Positions 24,782-34,333 of a DNA stretch of 64,000 nt are shown in pieces (position 1 is the stretch's first letter; every line of letters starts with the position of its first letter). The DNA comes from Aeromicrobium tamlense (GTDB taxonomy: Bacteria > Actinomycetota > Actinomycetes > Propionibacteriales > Nocardioidaceae). The notes below the pieces were generated by a model. The model ran no database searches and was not told where the DNA came from. It worked only from the letters and a program-made list of their open reading frames with translations. The DNA lies in the NCBI RefSeq assembly GCF_013408555.1, contig NZ_JACBZN010000001.1, forward strand, positions 1,054,001 to 1,118,000, given 5' to 3'. A program made the translations under genes and the position numbers.

Positions 24782-27700
24782 GAGGCCTCCTCGCGGGTGG
24801 TGCCGTCGAGCAGGTCGGACAGGGCGAGGACGAGCCCGGTGGGCGGCCGCCACGAGAAGACGCCGTAGGGCACGCCGTCGACCCGCGGCGCGTCGGCACC
24901 GACCATGCCGCGCACGTAGAGGTAGAGGACCCCGCCGAGGTGCTCCTGCGGGTCGTAGCCGCGCACCCGCCAGCGCAGGAAGCGGTGCAGGACGACCGCG
25001 TACAGCAGCGCCTGTAGCGGGTAGGTACCCGAGTTCATCGCGGTGGCGAGCGCGTCGGGTCGGTACCCGCCGATCGTGAGCGGCGCGTCGGGGGCGCCGA
25101 GCCAGTTCGTCTTGTGGTCGACCACGAGGAACCGTCCGGACGGCAGCCGGAGCGCGAGGTCGATCGAGCCGGTCAGGTACCCCCGCAGCGGCTGGTCGGC
25201 CAAAGCGGGAGCGCGGAGCCGGTCGGCGAAGGGTCGCAGCGGGTCGTCGGCGGGCAGGTGCTGCTCGAGCAGGTCGGCCAGCTGGCCCAGCCGTCCGATC
25301 GTGGCCACCGGATGGTCGCCGCCGCCCAGGGGCAGCTCGAAGTCGAGCTCCTTGAACTGGCGCTCCGCCAGGACCGTCGCGAGGTCGAGGTCGTCCGCCA
25401 GCGGACCGAGCGGCGTGGTGAGGATGGCCTCGAACGCGGCGACCGTGGCGTCGACGTCGAGCTCGACCGGCCACAGGGCGATCTGCTCGAGGACACGCTC
25501 CTCGAGCTCGGCGCGCAGGTCGGCGGCCGTGACGTCGACCTCCTCGAGGACGGCGTGCACGAGACTGCCGAACGTGGCGCCCTTGGGCAGGTCGGCCATG
25601 GGGGAGGGCCGCTCGTCGCGGTCGGTGGCCACGACCGGCAGGTCGATCTCGTCCGTGGTGCCCTCGGCGTCGGGCTCGGTGCCGGCGTGCGGTGCGGCCT
25701 CCTGCTCGGCACGGATGAGCCCGGAGTAGGAGGTGCGCCGCCACATGGTGTCGAGCCCGCGGTCGAAGGTGCGCACGGCGAGGTCGGCGGGCTCGTCGCG
25801 CGGGGCGGTGGCGGGCACGGTGCGCGCGTCGACCCGCTCGAGCTCGGGCCCGCCGCGCTCGTGCCAGCCGCGCAGCACCGACCACGCCGTGGGGTCGTCG
25901 GGCGCCGGGACCTCGTCGGGCACCTCGGGGCGCGCGGGATCGGGCCGGAACAGCAGGCGGTGCAGGCCGGAGTTGCGGGCGTCGCGCGTGGGCGCCCACC
26001 AGGCGACCAGCTGCGACTTGGCGCGGGTCATCGCGACGTAGGCCAGCCGCAGGACCTCGCCGGCGTCCTCGGTCTGGGCGGCGCGGGAGTGCGCAGCGAA
26101 GTCGGGCGAGCCCGGGCCGCCGACGTCGAGGATCCGGGCGCCCGACGCGTCGTGGAAGCGCGGTCGCTCGTCGCGGTCGGGACGCCAGCGGTTGAACAGG
26201 AACGGCAGGTGCACCACAGGGAACTCGAGGCCCTTGCTGGCGTGGATTGTGAGCACCTGGACGGCCTTCGCGTCGCTGTCGAGGCGACGGGTCAGCTCGG
26301 CCGACTCGCCGGTCTCGGCCCGCTTGCGCCGCAGCCATTGGACGAGGCCCGAGAGGCCGAGCCGCTCGCGCAGGGCGACCTCGTGCAGCAGGTGCGCGAC
26401 GTGGCGCAGGTCGGTCATCCGCCGGTAGCCGTCGGGTCGGGCCAGGATGCGTGCGGCGAAGACCTCGTCGGTGAGGGACTCGACGACCGCGGCCACCCCG
26501 CGGGCGCCCAGCAGGTCGGCCAGGTCGCGGACCCGGGTGGCGAGCGCGTCGGTCAGCCGGTCGCCGCCGGCGACGAGCGTGGCCGCGTCGTGGCCGAGGA
26601 GGTCGGTGAGCCCCGCGGCGCGCACCAGCCCGGAGCGCTGCGGCGACTCCATCGCCTCGAGCAGGGTGAGCCAGTCGTCGGCGGCCTGGCTGACGAGCAC
26701 GTTGCTGCCGCCGCCGAGGACCGCCGGGATGCCGTGCCGGGCGAAGGTGCGGCGCACGAGGTCGGCCTCGACACCCGTGGCGACGAGGACGGCGATGTCG
26801 CCGGCGGCCAGGGGTCGCACCTCGGAGCCGGAGTCGTAGGTGGCGCCGGACGCCAGCGCCTCGGCGACGTCGAGCGCCAGGTCCTCGACGATCCGCTCGC
26901 GCGCGGCTGCCACGGGCAGGTCGCGCTCGGGCTCGTCGGCGTCCTCGCGGTCGAGCACCCGCAGCCGGAACGCCGCGGGGTGCGGCAGGCCCACCAGCCG
27001 GCTGCCCGCGTGCCGCGCCCGGACGGGACGCACCGCGATGTCGGGGTGGCCCAGCTGCGCGCCCGCGAAGGTGGCGCCGAGCGCGTCGACCAGCGGCGCG
27101 TCGCTGCGCCAGTTGACGGGCAGGGTGCGCCGCTCGGTGGCCGTGGCCGCCGCGCGCAGGTAGGTGTGGACGTCGCCGCCCCGGAACGCGTAGATCGCCT
27201 GCTTCGGGTCGCCGATGAGCACGAGCGTGGCCGCGCCGCTGAAGGCGCGGTCGAGCACGTTCCACTGGACGGGGTCGGTGTCCTGGAACTCGTCGACGAG
27301 CACGACCCGCCAGCGCGACCGCATGAGCGCGCGGGCGGGCGAGTCGGGATCCTCCAGCACGGTCTCGAGCCGCTTCAGCAGGTCGTCGTAGTCGAGCAGG
27401 CCGAGCTCGCGCTTGCGCTGGTCGAGCCGTCGCCGGACGGCGTGGGCGAACCGGACGCGCACGCCCGCCGGGGAGTCCGGGTCGGCCTCGACCGGGACGA
27501 GGGCCGCGTGCGGGTCGGAGACGACGGCCTGGGCCAGCGTGCGGGCCTGGCCGTGCGAGAGTGCGGGCCCGTCCTCGTTCGCGTACTTCGCGACGTAGAG
27601 GTCGTCGACGATCTGGTCGACCAGCTCGGTGAGGTCGTCGGTCAGCTCGGCCGAGCCGTCGGAGTCGCCGGCGGTGCCCAGGCTGCGCAGGACGGTCTGG

Positions 27701-28113
27701 CAGAACTGGTGGGTGGTCGCGATCGTCGCGCCGTCGAAGTCGGCCAGCGCCGCGCGGAGGCGGGCACGGCGGGCGGCGCGCTCGGCCTCGGGGACGTCGA
27801 CCAGCAGCGCGAGCAGCGGGTCGTCGCCGTCGCGGTGCGCCGCCGGGTCGGCGAGCGCGGCCTCGGCCGCCACGAGCTGGTCGCGGACGCGCTCGCGCAT
27901 CTCGCGGCTGGCGGCCCGGCCGAACGTGATGACGAGGAGCTCGGGCAGCGTGACGACGCCCTCGGCGACGTAACGGGAGACGAGCGCGCCGATGGTCCAG
28001 GTCTTGCCGGTGCCGGCGCTCGCCTCGAGCAGCGTCGTGCCGCTCGGCAGCGGATCGGCGATGTCGAACGGACGCAGGTCGGTGGGGCGGTCGTCCGCCG
28101 GGGGAGTGGTCAC
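24778..28113 (-). CDS. recB: Exodeoxyribonuclease V subunit beta (RecB)
   Basis: 3'-5' UvrD-like helicase with a C-terminal nuclease, 1111 residues. Walker A LLEASAGTGKTWTIGALV lies near residue 30, Walker B WRVVLVDEFQDTDPVQWNVL near residue 260, and motif V VLTIHASKGLEFPVVHLPFL. The RecB-family nuclease signature SIDLALRLPSGRFLVVDHKT near residue 1000 keeps the D and D-x-K residues, so the nuclease looks intact. GTG 28113 overlaps the recC stop as GTGA, the same coupling as at recD. The gene order recC-recB-recD is strictly coupled. Confidence 0.93.
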   Translation of the reverse strand: MTTPPADDRPTDLRPFDIADPLPSGTTLLEASAGTGKTWTIGALVSRYVAEGVVTLPELLVITFGRAASREMRERVRDQLVAAEAALADPAAHRDGDDPLLALLVDVPEAERAARRARLRAALADFDGATIATTHQFCQTVLRSLGTAGDSDGSAELTDDLTELVDQIVDDLYVAKYANEDGPALSHGQARTLAQAVVSDPHAALVPVEADPDSPAGVRVRFAHAVRRRLDQRKRELGLLDYDDLLKRLETVLEDPDSPARALMRSRWRVVLVDEFQDTDPVQWNVLDRAFSGAATLVLIGDPKQAIYAFRGGDVHTYLRAAATATERRTLPVNWRSDAPLVDALGATFAGAQLGHPDIAVRPVRARHAGSRLVGLPHPAAFRLRVLDREDADEPERDLPVAAARERIVEDLALDVAEALASGATYDSGSEVRPLAAGDIAVLVATGVEADLVRRTFARHGIPAVLGGGSNVLVSQAADDWLTLLEAMESPQRSGLVRAAGLTDLLGHDAATLVAGGDRLTDALATRVRDLADLLGARGVAAVVESLTDEVFAARILARPDGYRRMTDLRHVAHLLHEVALRERLGLSGLVQWLRRKRAETGESAELTRRLDSDAKAVQVLTIHASKGLEFPVVHLPFLFNRWRPDRDERPRFHDASGARILDVGGPGSPDFAAHSRAAQTEDAGEVLRLAYVAMTRAKSQLVAWWAPTRDARNSGLHRLLFRPDPARPEVPDEVPAPDDPTAWSVLRGWHERGGPELERVDARTVPATAPRDEPADLAVRTFDRGLDTMWRRTSYSGLIRAEQEAAPHAGTEPDAEGTTDEIDLPVVATDRDERPSPMADLPKGATFGSLVHAVLEEVDVTAADLRAELEERVLEQIALWPVELDVDATVAAFEAILTTPLGPLADDLDLATVLAERQFKELDFELPLGGGDHPVATIGRLGQLADLLEQHLPADDPLRPFADRLRAPALADQPLRGYLTGSIDLALRLPSGRFLVVDHKTNWLGAPDAPLTIGGYRPDALATAMNSGTYPLQALLYAVVLHRFLRWRVRGYDPQEHLGGVLYLYVRGMVGADAPRVDGVPYGVFSWRPPTGLVLALSDLLDGTTREEAS

Positions 28114-31100
28114 AGCGCGGCCTCCTGCTGGTGGTCGAGCGCGCCGTCCCACAGGCGCGCGGCGAGCGACGTGAACCCGTCGGCGACGAGCGCCGAGAAC
28201 GGCGCCTTCGGACCCCACACGCGCACGATCTCCTCCGCGTCGCGGTCGGCGGGTGGGCCGTAGGCCTTGGGCTCGCGCTGCCATTCGCGCGCGGCGATGC
28301 GGGCTGCGGCCTGCGGGCCGCGGGCCCGCTGCTGGAACGCGAACAGCCGGGCCAGCTCGACCGGCAGCGGCAGCGGCCGCACGAGTCCCGCGTCGCGCAG
28401 CTCGACGAGATCGGCGAGCAGGCCGAGCGCCTCCTCGCGCGAGTCGGGGGCGCGGGTGACGACCTGGGCCGTGCCACGACCGACCTTGCCGGCGAGGTGG
28501 GCGACCCACGGCACCTCAGGACGCTCGCACGCCAGCGCGAGCAAGCGCACCCAGTCGCGCAGGCGATGCCGACCGTGCACCGTGGAGTAGGAGACCGTGA
28601 CGAGACGGTCGTCGTGCACGCCCTCGACCGTGCCGGTGAGGCGCCGTCCGTCGGGCAGCGCGACGTCGACGTCGATCGTGGAGGCGTCGCCGGTGCGTAG
28701 TGCGGCGGTGCCCGCGACGAGGGTGGCCACGCGCGTGCCGACGTCGGTGCCCACGGCCTCGCCCAGCCGGCCCGGCGGCATCATCCCGGCGCGCCACACG
28801 GCCGACCAGGCGTCGGCCGGGGCGACGCCGCGCACGGCGTCGTCGAGCAGGCGCTGGCCGATGCGCCACCGTTCGAGCCCGTCGAGCGTGATGGGCAGGT
28901 CCTCGTCGAGCAGGTCCTCCTCGCCCCGCAGCAGCACGTCGAGCCGCTGCCGCCAGAACGCCCGGACCGGGTTCTGCACGAACCCGACGAGGTCGGCCAG
29001 CACGAGGTCCTCGCGGGCGGCCGCGGGCAGCGGCTCGGACAGGAACGGTGGGGGCTCGGTGCGCGGCCGCAGGCTGGCCCGGGCCCCGGCCAGCGCGGCG
29101 GGGTCGAAGCTGAAGGGACGCCCGTCGGCGGTGATCGCGCCGGGACGCAGGTTCCGCGGGTCGAACGGCTGCAGCGGGTGATGGGTGACGACGTCGACCT
29201 CGCCCGCCGTGCGCCGCACCTGGTCGAGCAGCTCGCCGAGCGGGACGGCCGGCGGACGCGGCTGGCCGCGGTGCTCGTCGGCGCCGGTGTAGGTGACGAC
29301 GAGGGTCTCGGTGGCCGACATGACCGCGTCGAGCAGCAGCTGACGGTCCTCGGCCCGCGCGTCGCGCTCGCCCGTGAGCGGACGGCGGGCCAGCACGTCG
29401 TCGCCGTCGACGTGGGTGGCCCGCGGGAACGTGCCGTCGTCGAGGCCGACCAGGCACACGACCCGGTGGGGCACCGAGCGCATCGGCACCATCGTGCAGA
29501 CGGTGAGGCTGCCGGTGCGGAAGCTGGCGCGCGACGGGCGGCCGGCCCAGCGGTCGCGGACCATCGAGAGGACCTCGCCCGGGCGGAGCACCGTGGACTC
29601 GTCGTCGAGGCGCTCCAGCTCGCGCTCGACCTGCTGGCGCTGCCACGCGTCGCGGTGCGGGACCTCGGCGAGGTCGTCGAGCATCGCCGCGATCCGCGCC
29701 GACCACTGCGCCATGGTGGCGTCGCGCCCGAACGCCTCGACCGCCTGCTCGAGGCCGTCGACGAACGTGACCAGTCGGCCCGCGAGGTCGACGTCGCCGC
29801 TGGGGACGTCGTCGAGCGGCAGCACGTCGGCCACGGGCCGGCTGGGGTCCTCGGTGGCCACGACGCCGGCGACGAGGCGGTCGAGCCCCGCGCGCCAGGT
29901 GTTCTGCTCGACCCGCAGACCGAAGCGCCGTCGGTGCTCGGCATCGAATCCCCAGCGCACGCCGCTGGACTCGACCCAGCCGGCGATCCGCTCGATCGCG
30001 TCGTCGTCGAGGTCGAAGCGCTGCCGCACGGGCTCGGTGCCGAGCAGGTCGAGCACCTCGGCGTTGGTGGCGCGGCCGCGCCGGGCGAGCTCGAGCACCG
30101 CGACGGTCAGCCCGAGCAGGGGATTGGTGCGCGAGGCGGCACGGTCGGCGAGCATGACGCGCAGCCGGTGGCCGGGATGGTGGGGCGTGTCGCCGAGGAC
30201 CTCGGACTGGCCGAAGGCCGCGTGGAACAGCGGGGCGTAGGCCTCGATGTCGGGCACCATGACGAGCACGTCGCGCGGCTCGAGCGTGGGGTCGTCCTCG
30301 AGCAGGCCGACGACGACGTCGCGCAGCACGTCGACCTGCCGCGCGCGACCGTGGCAGGCGTGCACCTGCACCGAGCGGTCGGACGCCGGCGGGACCGGTC
30401 CGCCGGCACCGGGCCGATCGGCGGCGACGTCGGCCTGCAGCCGCCCCAGCAGCGTGTCCGGGCGAGGCACGGGGAGCGACGGGTGCGTGACGGCTTCAGG
30501 GGCAACCGAGGCGAGCGACCGCTGGAGCTCGCGCACGTCGCGGCCGAGGGCGGCCAGCAGGGGATTCTCGACCCGCTCGGCGGTGTCGTCGTCGGCGCGC
30601 GGGACGATCGCGGCGACGTCGTCGAGGCGGTCCCAGGCGACGGGGGAGGCGTGCGGCAGCCACAGGTGCACGTCGCGCTGCGCGGCGAGCGCCGCCAGCA
30701 CCTGCAGCTCGCCGAGCGGGAGGCGGCTGTGGCCGAAGAGGCTGACGCGGGCGGGGAGGTCGGCGGCGGCCGCGGACGCGCCGAGGTCGGCGATCGTGGC
30801 GGCGATGCGCTCGTCGGGCGAGGGCGCGTCGATCCGCGCCCGCACACGGCGCCACACCTCGGCCTGCCAGCGCACGTCGGCGGGCAGCGCGGCGCCGGTG
30901 CCGTCCTCGTCGCGGCCCTGCGACCACGCCCGCGTCATCGAGGGACGCTGGCGCGCGTAGGCGTGCAGCCGGCCGGCGACGCTCCGCGCGACGCCCAGCC
31001 GCCGGTCGAGACGCAGCTCGCGCTCGAGGCCGGAGTGGCCCTCACCGACGTGGCGCGCGACGGGCGCCAGCCACGGCTCGCCGAGCGACGCGTCGAGCAC

Positions 31101-31400
31101 CTCGAGCACCCGCCACACCAGGGCGTCGGGTCGCCACGGGTCCTGCTCGTCCTCGCCGAGCAGCTCGGCGACGATCGAGTGCGGCCGCGCGAACCGGACG
31201 CCGGCCGTGACCCCGTCGCCCCCGCCGGGGGACGCGCCCAGCCGGTGGCTGAGCCGCTGCGACAGCCAGCGCTCGGTGCCCAGGGCCGCGACGACGACGA
31301 GCTCGGTGGCGAACGGGTCGTCGGTGGGCTCGGCCAGCAGGGCGGCGAGGCCGTCGGCGAGCACGTCGGTGCGCTCGGCGCGGTGCAGGTGGAAGGTCAT
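28110..31400 (-). CDS. recC: Exodeoxyribonuclease V subunit gamma (RecC)
   Basis: Chi-recognising scaffold subunit of RecBCD, 1096 residues. It starts MTFHLHRAERTDVLADGLAA, normal for RecC, and keeps VVVAALGTERWLSQRLSHRL, VHACHGRARQVDVLRDVVVG, VLVMVPDIEAYAPLFHAAFG and RVVCLVGLDDGTFPR, all RecC-family segments. ATG 31400 was chosen over an upstream in-frame start (31433) because family members begin at the TFHLHRA strand. A CAGACT box lies about 10 nt upstream on the minus strand. First gene of recCBD, divergent from the NERD gene across a palindrome at 31456-31473. Confidence 0.92.
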   Translation of the reverse strand: MTFHLHRAERTDVLADGLAALLAEPTDDPFATELVVVAALGTERWLSQRLSHRLGASPGGGDGVTAGVRFARPHSIVAELLGEDEQDPWRPDALVWRVLEVLDASLGEPWLAPVARHVGEGHSGLERELRLDRRLGVARSVAGRLHAYARQRPSMTRAWSQGRDEDGTGAALPADVRWQAEVWRRVRARIDAPSPDERIAATIADLGASAAAADLPARVSLFGHSRLPLGELQVLAALAAQRDVHLWLPHASPVAWDRLDDVAAIVPRADDDTAERVENPLLAALGRDVRELQRSLASVAPEAVTHPSLPVPRPDTLLGRLQADVAADRPGAGGPVPPASDRSVQVHACHGRARQVDVLRDVVVGLLEDDPTLEPRDVLVMVPDIEAYAPLFHAAFGQSEVLGDTPHHPGHRLRVMLADRAASRTNPLLGLTVAVLELARRGRATNAEVLDLLGTEPVRQRFDLDDDAIERIAGWVESSGVRWGFDAEHRRRFGLRVEQNTWRAGLDRLVAGVVATEDPSRPVADVLPLDDVPSGDVDLAGRLVTFVDGLEQAVEAFGRDATMAQWSARIAAMLDDLAEVPHRDAWQRQQVERELERLDDESTVLRPGEVLSMVRDRWAGRPSRASFRTGSLTVCTMVPMRSVPHRVVCLVGLDDGTFPRATHVDGDDVLARRPLTGERDARAEDRQLLLDAVMSATETLVVTYTGADEHRGQPRPPAVPLGELLDQVRRTAGEVDVVTHHPLQPFDPRNLRPGAITADGRPFSFDPAALAGARASLRPRTEPPPFLSEPLPAAAREDLVLADLVGFVQNPVRAFWRQRLDVLLRGEEDLLDEDLPITLDGLERWRIGQRLLDDAVRGVAPADAWSAVWRAGMMPPGRLGEAVGTDVGTRVATLVAGTAALRTGDASTIDVDVALPDGRRLTGTVEGVHDDRLVTVSYSTVHGRHRLRDWVRLLALACERPEVPWVAHLAGKVGRGTAQVVTRAPDSREEALGLLADLVELRDAGLVRPLPLPVELARLFAFQQRARGPQAAARIAAREWQREPKAYGPPADRDAEEIVRVWGPKAPFSALVADGFTSLAARLWDGALDHQQEAAL

Positions 31401-31455
31401 GTCGAGCCTCAGTCTGCCGTGTCCCACCGACACGCGGAGCGGCCCCGGTGAACGG

Positions 31456-31473
31456 GTGAGACCTCGGTCTCAC
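31456..31473. promoter_or_regulatory. Palindromic operator candidate between recC and the NERD gene
   Basis: GTGAGAC-CTCG-GTCTCAC, perfect 7-bp arms with a 4-nt spacer, in the 94-124 bp divergent intergenic region. It does not match the LexA consensus. The binding protein is unknown. Confidence 0.5.
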
Positions 31474-31524
31474 ACAAATCCGCGAAACCGCGTCATGGCG
31501 CGCCGGAAGGCGCGTCTCACTGGC

Positions 31525-32106
31525 ATGAGCAGAAGGACGGTGCGCAGCGTGGACCCGCTGTCGCGCCCCAGACTGACGGTCGTGCGCGGCGAGGCCGCCG
31601 CCGAACCCACTCCCGCACCTGAGCGCGCCGACGCCACCGACGTGCTCTCCACGATCCTGATCGACGCCTTCGGCGATCGGGTCCTGTTCCTGTTCCACCG
31701 CCGCATCCCCGGCCAGACGGGCGACCTGCCCGTCATCGCCGTGACGTCCACGGGCGTGCACCTGGTCGAGCCGCGCTCGTACCCGGGCAAGAAGGTCCGC
31801 GCGTGCCGCGACGGCAGCACGTTCGAGATCGACGGCGTGCGCCACACCCGGCTCTCCGAGCAGATGGCCGAGCACGCCGAGGCGCTGCAGGCGGCCGTCT
31901 CGACGGGCCCGCTGCCCGAGGCGCCGGTGCACACCAGCTACTGCTTCGTCGAGGGCGAGCTGCCGATGCGCCCGCTCGAGGTCGACGGGGTGCGGGTGCT
32001 CTCGGTCCGCTCCACCCTGCGCCGGCTGCGGGCGGGCGGACCCCTGGACGAGCGTGAGGTCGAGGCGCTGCACCGCGACCTCGCGCGCCGCCTCGTGCGC
32101 AGCTGA
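31525..32106 (+). CDS. NERD (nuclease-related) domain protein
   Basis: About 193 residues with a nuclease-related domain: ILIDAFGDRVLFLFHRRIPG, DLPVIAVTSTGVHLVEPRSY and PGKKVRACRDGSTFEIDGVR follow the NERD pattern (helix with conserved acid, hydrophobic strand with T-x-x-G-V, then a K-containing strand). The canonical V-D-x-K is V-E-P-R here, so nuclease activity is doubtful. ATG 31495 is an alternative start 10 codons upstream; neither has a good ribosome site. Divergent from recCBD, hinting at DNA-end metabolism, and closed by a strong hairpin. Confidence 0.65.
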   Translation: MSRRTVRSVDPLSRPRLTVVRGEAAAEPTPAPERADATDVLSTILIDAFGDRVLFLFHRRIPGQTGDLPVIAVTSTGVHLVEPRSYPGKKVRACRDGSTFEIDGVRHTRLSEQMAEHAEALQAAVSTGPLPEAPVHTSYCFVEGELPMRPLEVDGVRVLSVRSTLRRLRAGGPLDEREVEALHRDLARRLVRS

Positions 32107-32117
32107 CGCGCGAAGAC

Positions 32118-32153
32118 GACGATGGGGCGGCCTCTCGGGGCCGCCCCATCGTC
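32118..32153. terminator. Bidirectional terminator between the NERD gene and actP
   Basis: Perfect 15-bp stem, arms 32118-32132 and 32139-32153 (GACGATGGGGCGGCC and complement), 6-nt loop, between convergent genes. Confidence 0.85.
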
Positions 32154-32174
32154 GCGTCTGCCAGGTGCTCGTCC

Positions 32175-33794
32175 TCAGTGGTCGAGCGCCTTGCCCTCCG
32201 CGCCCGCACCGGTGAGGGCGCGGACCTCCATCTCCGCGGCCTTGATCTCCAGGTGCTCCTTGCTGGTGAGCGTGCCGATGATGCCCAGCAGGAAGGAGGC
32301 CGGGATCGACACCAGGCCCGGGTTGGCCAGCGGGAACCACGACCAGTCCTGGTCGGGGAACATCGCCGTCTCGGAGCCCGACACCGCGGGGCTGAAGACG
32401 ATCAGCCCGACCGTGATGATGAGGCCACCGTAGATGCTCCAGAGGCAGCCGCGGGTGTTGAACCGCTTCCAGAACAGCGAGTAGAGGATCGTCGGCAGGT
32501 TGGCCGAGGCCGCGACCGCGAACGCCAGCGCGACGAGGAACGCGATGTTCTGGCCGTTGGCCGCGATGCCACCGAGGATCGCCACGATGCCGATGACGAT
32601 CGCCGCGATGCGGGCGACCTTGACCTCCTGGCCGTCCGGCGCCTTGCCGCGGTGGATCACGTTCGTGTAGATGTCGTGCGCGAACGAGGCCGACGCGGTG
32701 ATGGTGAGGCCGGCGACGACCGCGAGGATCGTCGCGAACGCCACCGCCGACACGATGCCGAGCAGGAGGGTGCCTCCCAGCTCGTACGCCAGCAGCGGTG
32801 CCGCCGAGTTGGCCGCGCCGGGTGCCGCCGCGATCCGCTCCGGACCGACGAGCGCCGCGGCGCCGTAGCCCAGGGTCAGCGTGAACAGGTAGAACAGGCC
32901 GATCAGCCAGATGGCCCACACGACCGACTTCCGGGCCTCCTTGGCCGTGGGCACGGTGTAGAAGCGCATGAGGATGTGCGGCAGGCCCGCGGTGCCCAGC
33001 ACCAGGGCGACCGACAGCGAGATGAAGTCGATCTTCGTGACGCCGTCGAGGCCGTACTTCTTGCCCGGCTCGAGGGCGGCACCGGCGGCGGCGCCGTCAC
33101 CGAGCAGGTCGGAGAAGTTGAAGCCGTACTGCGCCAGGACCCACACGGTCATCAGCAGCGCGGCGCCGATCAGCAGGATCGCCTTGATGATCTGGACGTA
33201 GGTCGTGCCCTTCATGCCGCCGACGAGGACGTACACGATCATCAGCGCGCCGACTCCGGCGATGACCAGGGCCTGGCCGAAGGAGTCGTTGATGTTGAGC
33301 AGCAGGGCGACCAGGCCACCGGCGCCGGCCATCTGGGCCAGCAGGTAGAAGAAGGACACGACGAGCGTCGAGACGGCCGCGGCGGTGCGCACGGGACGCT
33401 CCTGCATGCGGAAGCTCAGCACGTCGGCCATCGTGAACCGGCCGGTGTTGCGCAGCAGCTCGGCCACCAGCAGCAGGGCGATGACCCAGGCCACGAGGAA
33501 GCCGATGCTGTAGAGGAAGCCGTCGTAGCCGGTCAGCGCGATGGCGCCGGCGATCCCCAGGAACGAGGCGGCCGACAGGTAGTCGCCCGAGATGGCGAAG
33601 CCGTTCTGGCGACCCGTGAAGGACGCGCCGGCGGTGTACATCTGCGACGTGCTCTTGTTGGTGCGGCTCGCCCGGATCACGAAGACGAGGGTCAGCACCA
33701 CGAAGGCCGCGAAGATCGCGATGTTCAGGGTGGTGTTGCCGACCTGCTCGGACTCGGCGGCCCGCGCGAGGGCGGGCAGGGAGGTGGTGATCAT
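32175..33794 (-). CDS. actP: Cation/acetate symporter ActP
   Basis: Sodium:solute symporter family permease for acetate and other short carboxylates. 539 residues with about 13 TM helices. ActP-specific stretches are clear: SGDYLSAASFLGIAGAIALT, GYDGFLYSIGFLVAWVIALL, RFTMADVLSFRMQERPVRTA and VVGGMKGT-like LVGGMKGTTYVQIIKAILL. An N-terminal signal-like stretch (TSLPALARAAESEQVG) precedes TM1, as in other ActPs. Its ATG overlaps the stop of the DUF485 gene (ATGA), the usual yjcH-actP arrangement. Confidence 0.92.
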   Translation of the reverse strand: MITTSLPALARAAESEQVGNTTLNIAIFAAFVVLTLVFVIRASRTNKSTSQMYTAGASFTGRQNGFAISGDYLSAASFLGIAGAIALTGYDGFLYSIGFLVAWVIALLLVAELLRNTGRFTMADVLSFRMQERPVRTAAAVSTLVVSFFYLLAQMAGAGGLVALLLNINDSFGQALVIAGVGALMIVYVLVGGMKGTTYVQIIKAILLIGAALLMTVWVLAQYGFNFSDLLGDGAAAGAALEPGKKYGLDGVTKIDFISLSVALVLGTAGLPHILMRFYTVPTAKEARKSVVWAIWLIGLFYLFTLTLGYGAAALVGPERIAAAPGAANSAAPLLAYELGGTLLLGIVSAVAFATILAVVAGLTITASASFAHDIYTNVIHRGKAPDGQEVKVARIAAIVIGIVAILGGIAANGQNIAFLVALAFAVAASANLPTILYSLFWKRFNTRGCLWSIYGGLIITVGLIVFSPAVSGSETAMFPDQDWSWFPLANPGLVSIPASFLLGIIGTLTSKEHLEIKAAEMEVRALTGAGAEGKALDH

Positions 33795-34153
33795 GCGAGG
33801 CCCTCGGCTTCCATCTCGTCGCGGATCTTGGCCGAGCGGGGATCGAGCTCACGGTCGGCGTAGCGGACGTACGCCATCGTCACCACGAAGGTCGCGACGA
33901 ACTGCAGCAGCCCGAAGACGAGCCCGACGTTGATGTTGCCGAACAGCTTCTGGCTCATGAAGTCGACGGCGTACGTGGACGCGAGGACGTAGACGAAGTA
34001 GAAGACCAGGGCCGCGCCCGTGGCCGGCAGGACCCAGTTCCGGTGCTTGCGCTTCAGCTCCTGGAACTCCGGCGACGCGAGGACGGCGATGTACGCGGCC
34101 TCGCGCTCGGTCGGCGCCGGGGACGCCGAGTCGGATTCGGTCGACTTGCTCAC
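33791..34153 (-). CDS. DUF485 membrane protein (YjcH-like), partner of ActP
   Basis: A 120-residue protein with two TM helices (LPATGAALVFYFVYVLASTY; LVFGLLQFVATFVVTMAYV) and the DUF485 pattern EFQELKRKHRNWVLP before TM1. Family members are almost always encoded directly before actP and are thought to assist it; the role is not established. GTG 34153 has an excellent GGAGGTGA site 5 nt upstream, preferred over the ATG at 34213. Tandem CRP-like sites lie upstream. Confidence 0.88.
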   Translation of the reverse strand: MSKSTESDSASPAPTEREAAYIAVLASPEFQELKRKHRNWVLPATGAALVFYFVYVLASTYAVDFMSQKLFGNINVGLVFGLLQFVATFVVTMAYVRYADRELDPRSAKIRDEMEAEGLA

Positions 34154-34183
34154 AGCTTCACCTCCAGGGTGATGATCGGAGTG

Positions 34184-34214
34184 CGTGACCGGCATCACAG
34201 TGACGGCGGTCACA
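34184..34214. promoter_or_regulatory. Tandem CRP/GlxR-like sites upstream of DUF485-actP
   Basis: CGTGA-N6-TCACA (34184-34199) and AGTGA-N6-TCACA (34199-34214) each miss the TGTGA-N6-TCACA consensus only at the first base, centres 15 bp apart. A TAGCGT -10 candidate (34219-34224, minus strand) lies just beyond, so the sites would cover the transcription start. Confidence 0.6.
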
Positions 34215-34218
34215 TCCG

Positions 34219-34224
34219 ACGCTA
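34219..34224 (-). promoter_or_regulatory. Possible -10 box of DUF485-actP
   Basis: Reads TAGCGT on the minus strand; leader to GTG 34153 would be about 58 nt, containing both CRP-like sites and a GGAGGTGA ribosome site. Confidence 0.35.
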
Positions 34225-34333
34225 GGTGGGGTGGCTCTCCGGCGCCGTCCCGCCACGGCGCGCGTGCGATGAACGACCGGATTCTGCGACGAACGGTCGT
34301 GCCGGGAGCCTTCGTCGCCGCTCGGCGGCGCGC

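Noticed and set aside
31495-31524. Upstream ATG of the NERD gene as the start
   Set aside because: Possible, but no better ribosome site and only basic extra residues; kept as an alternative.
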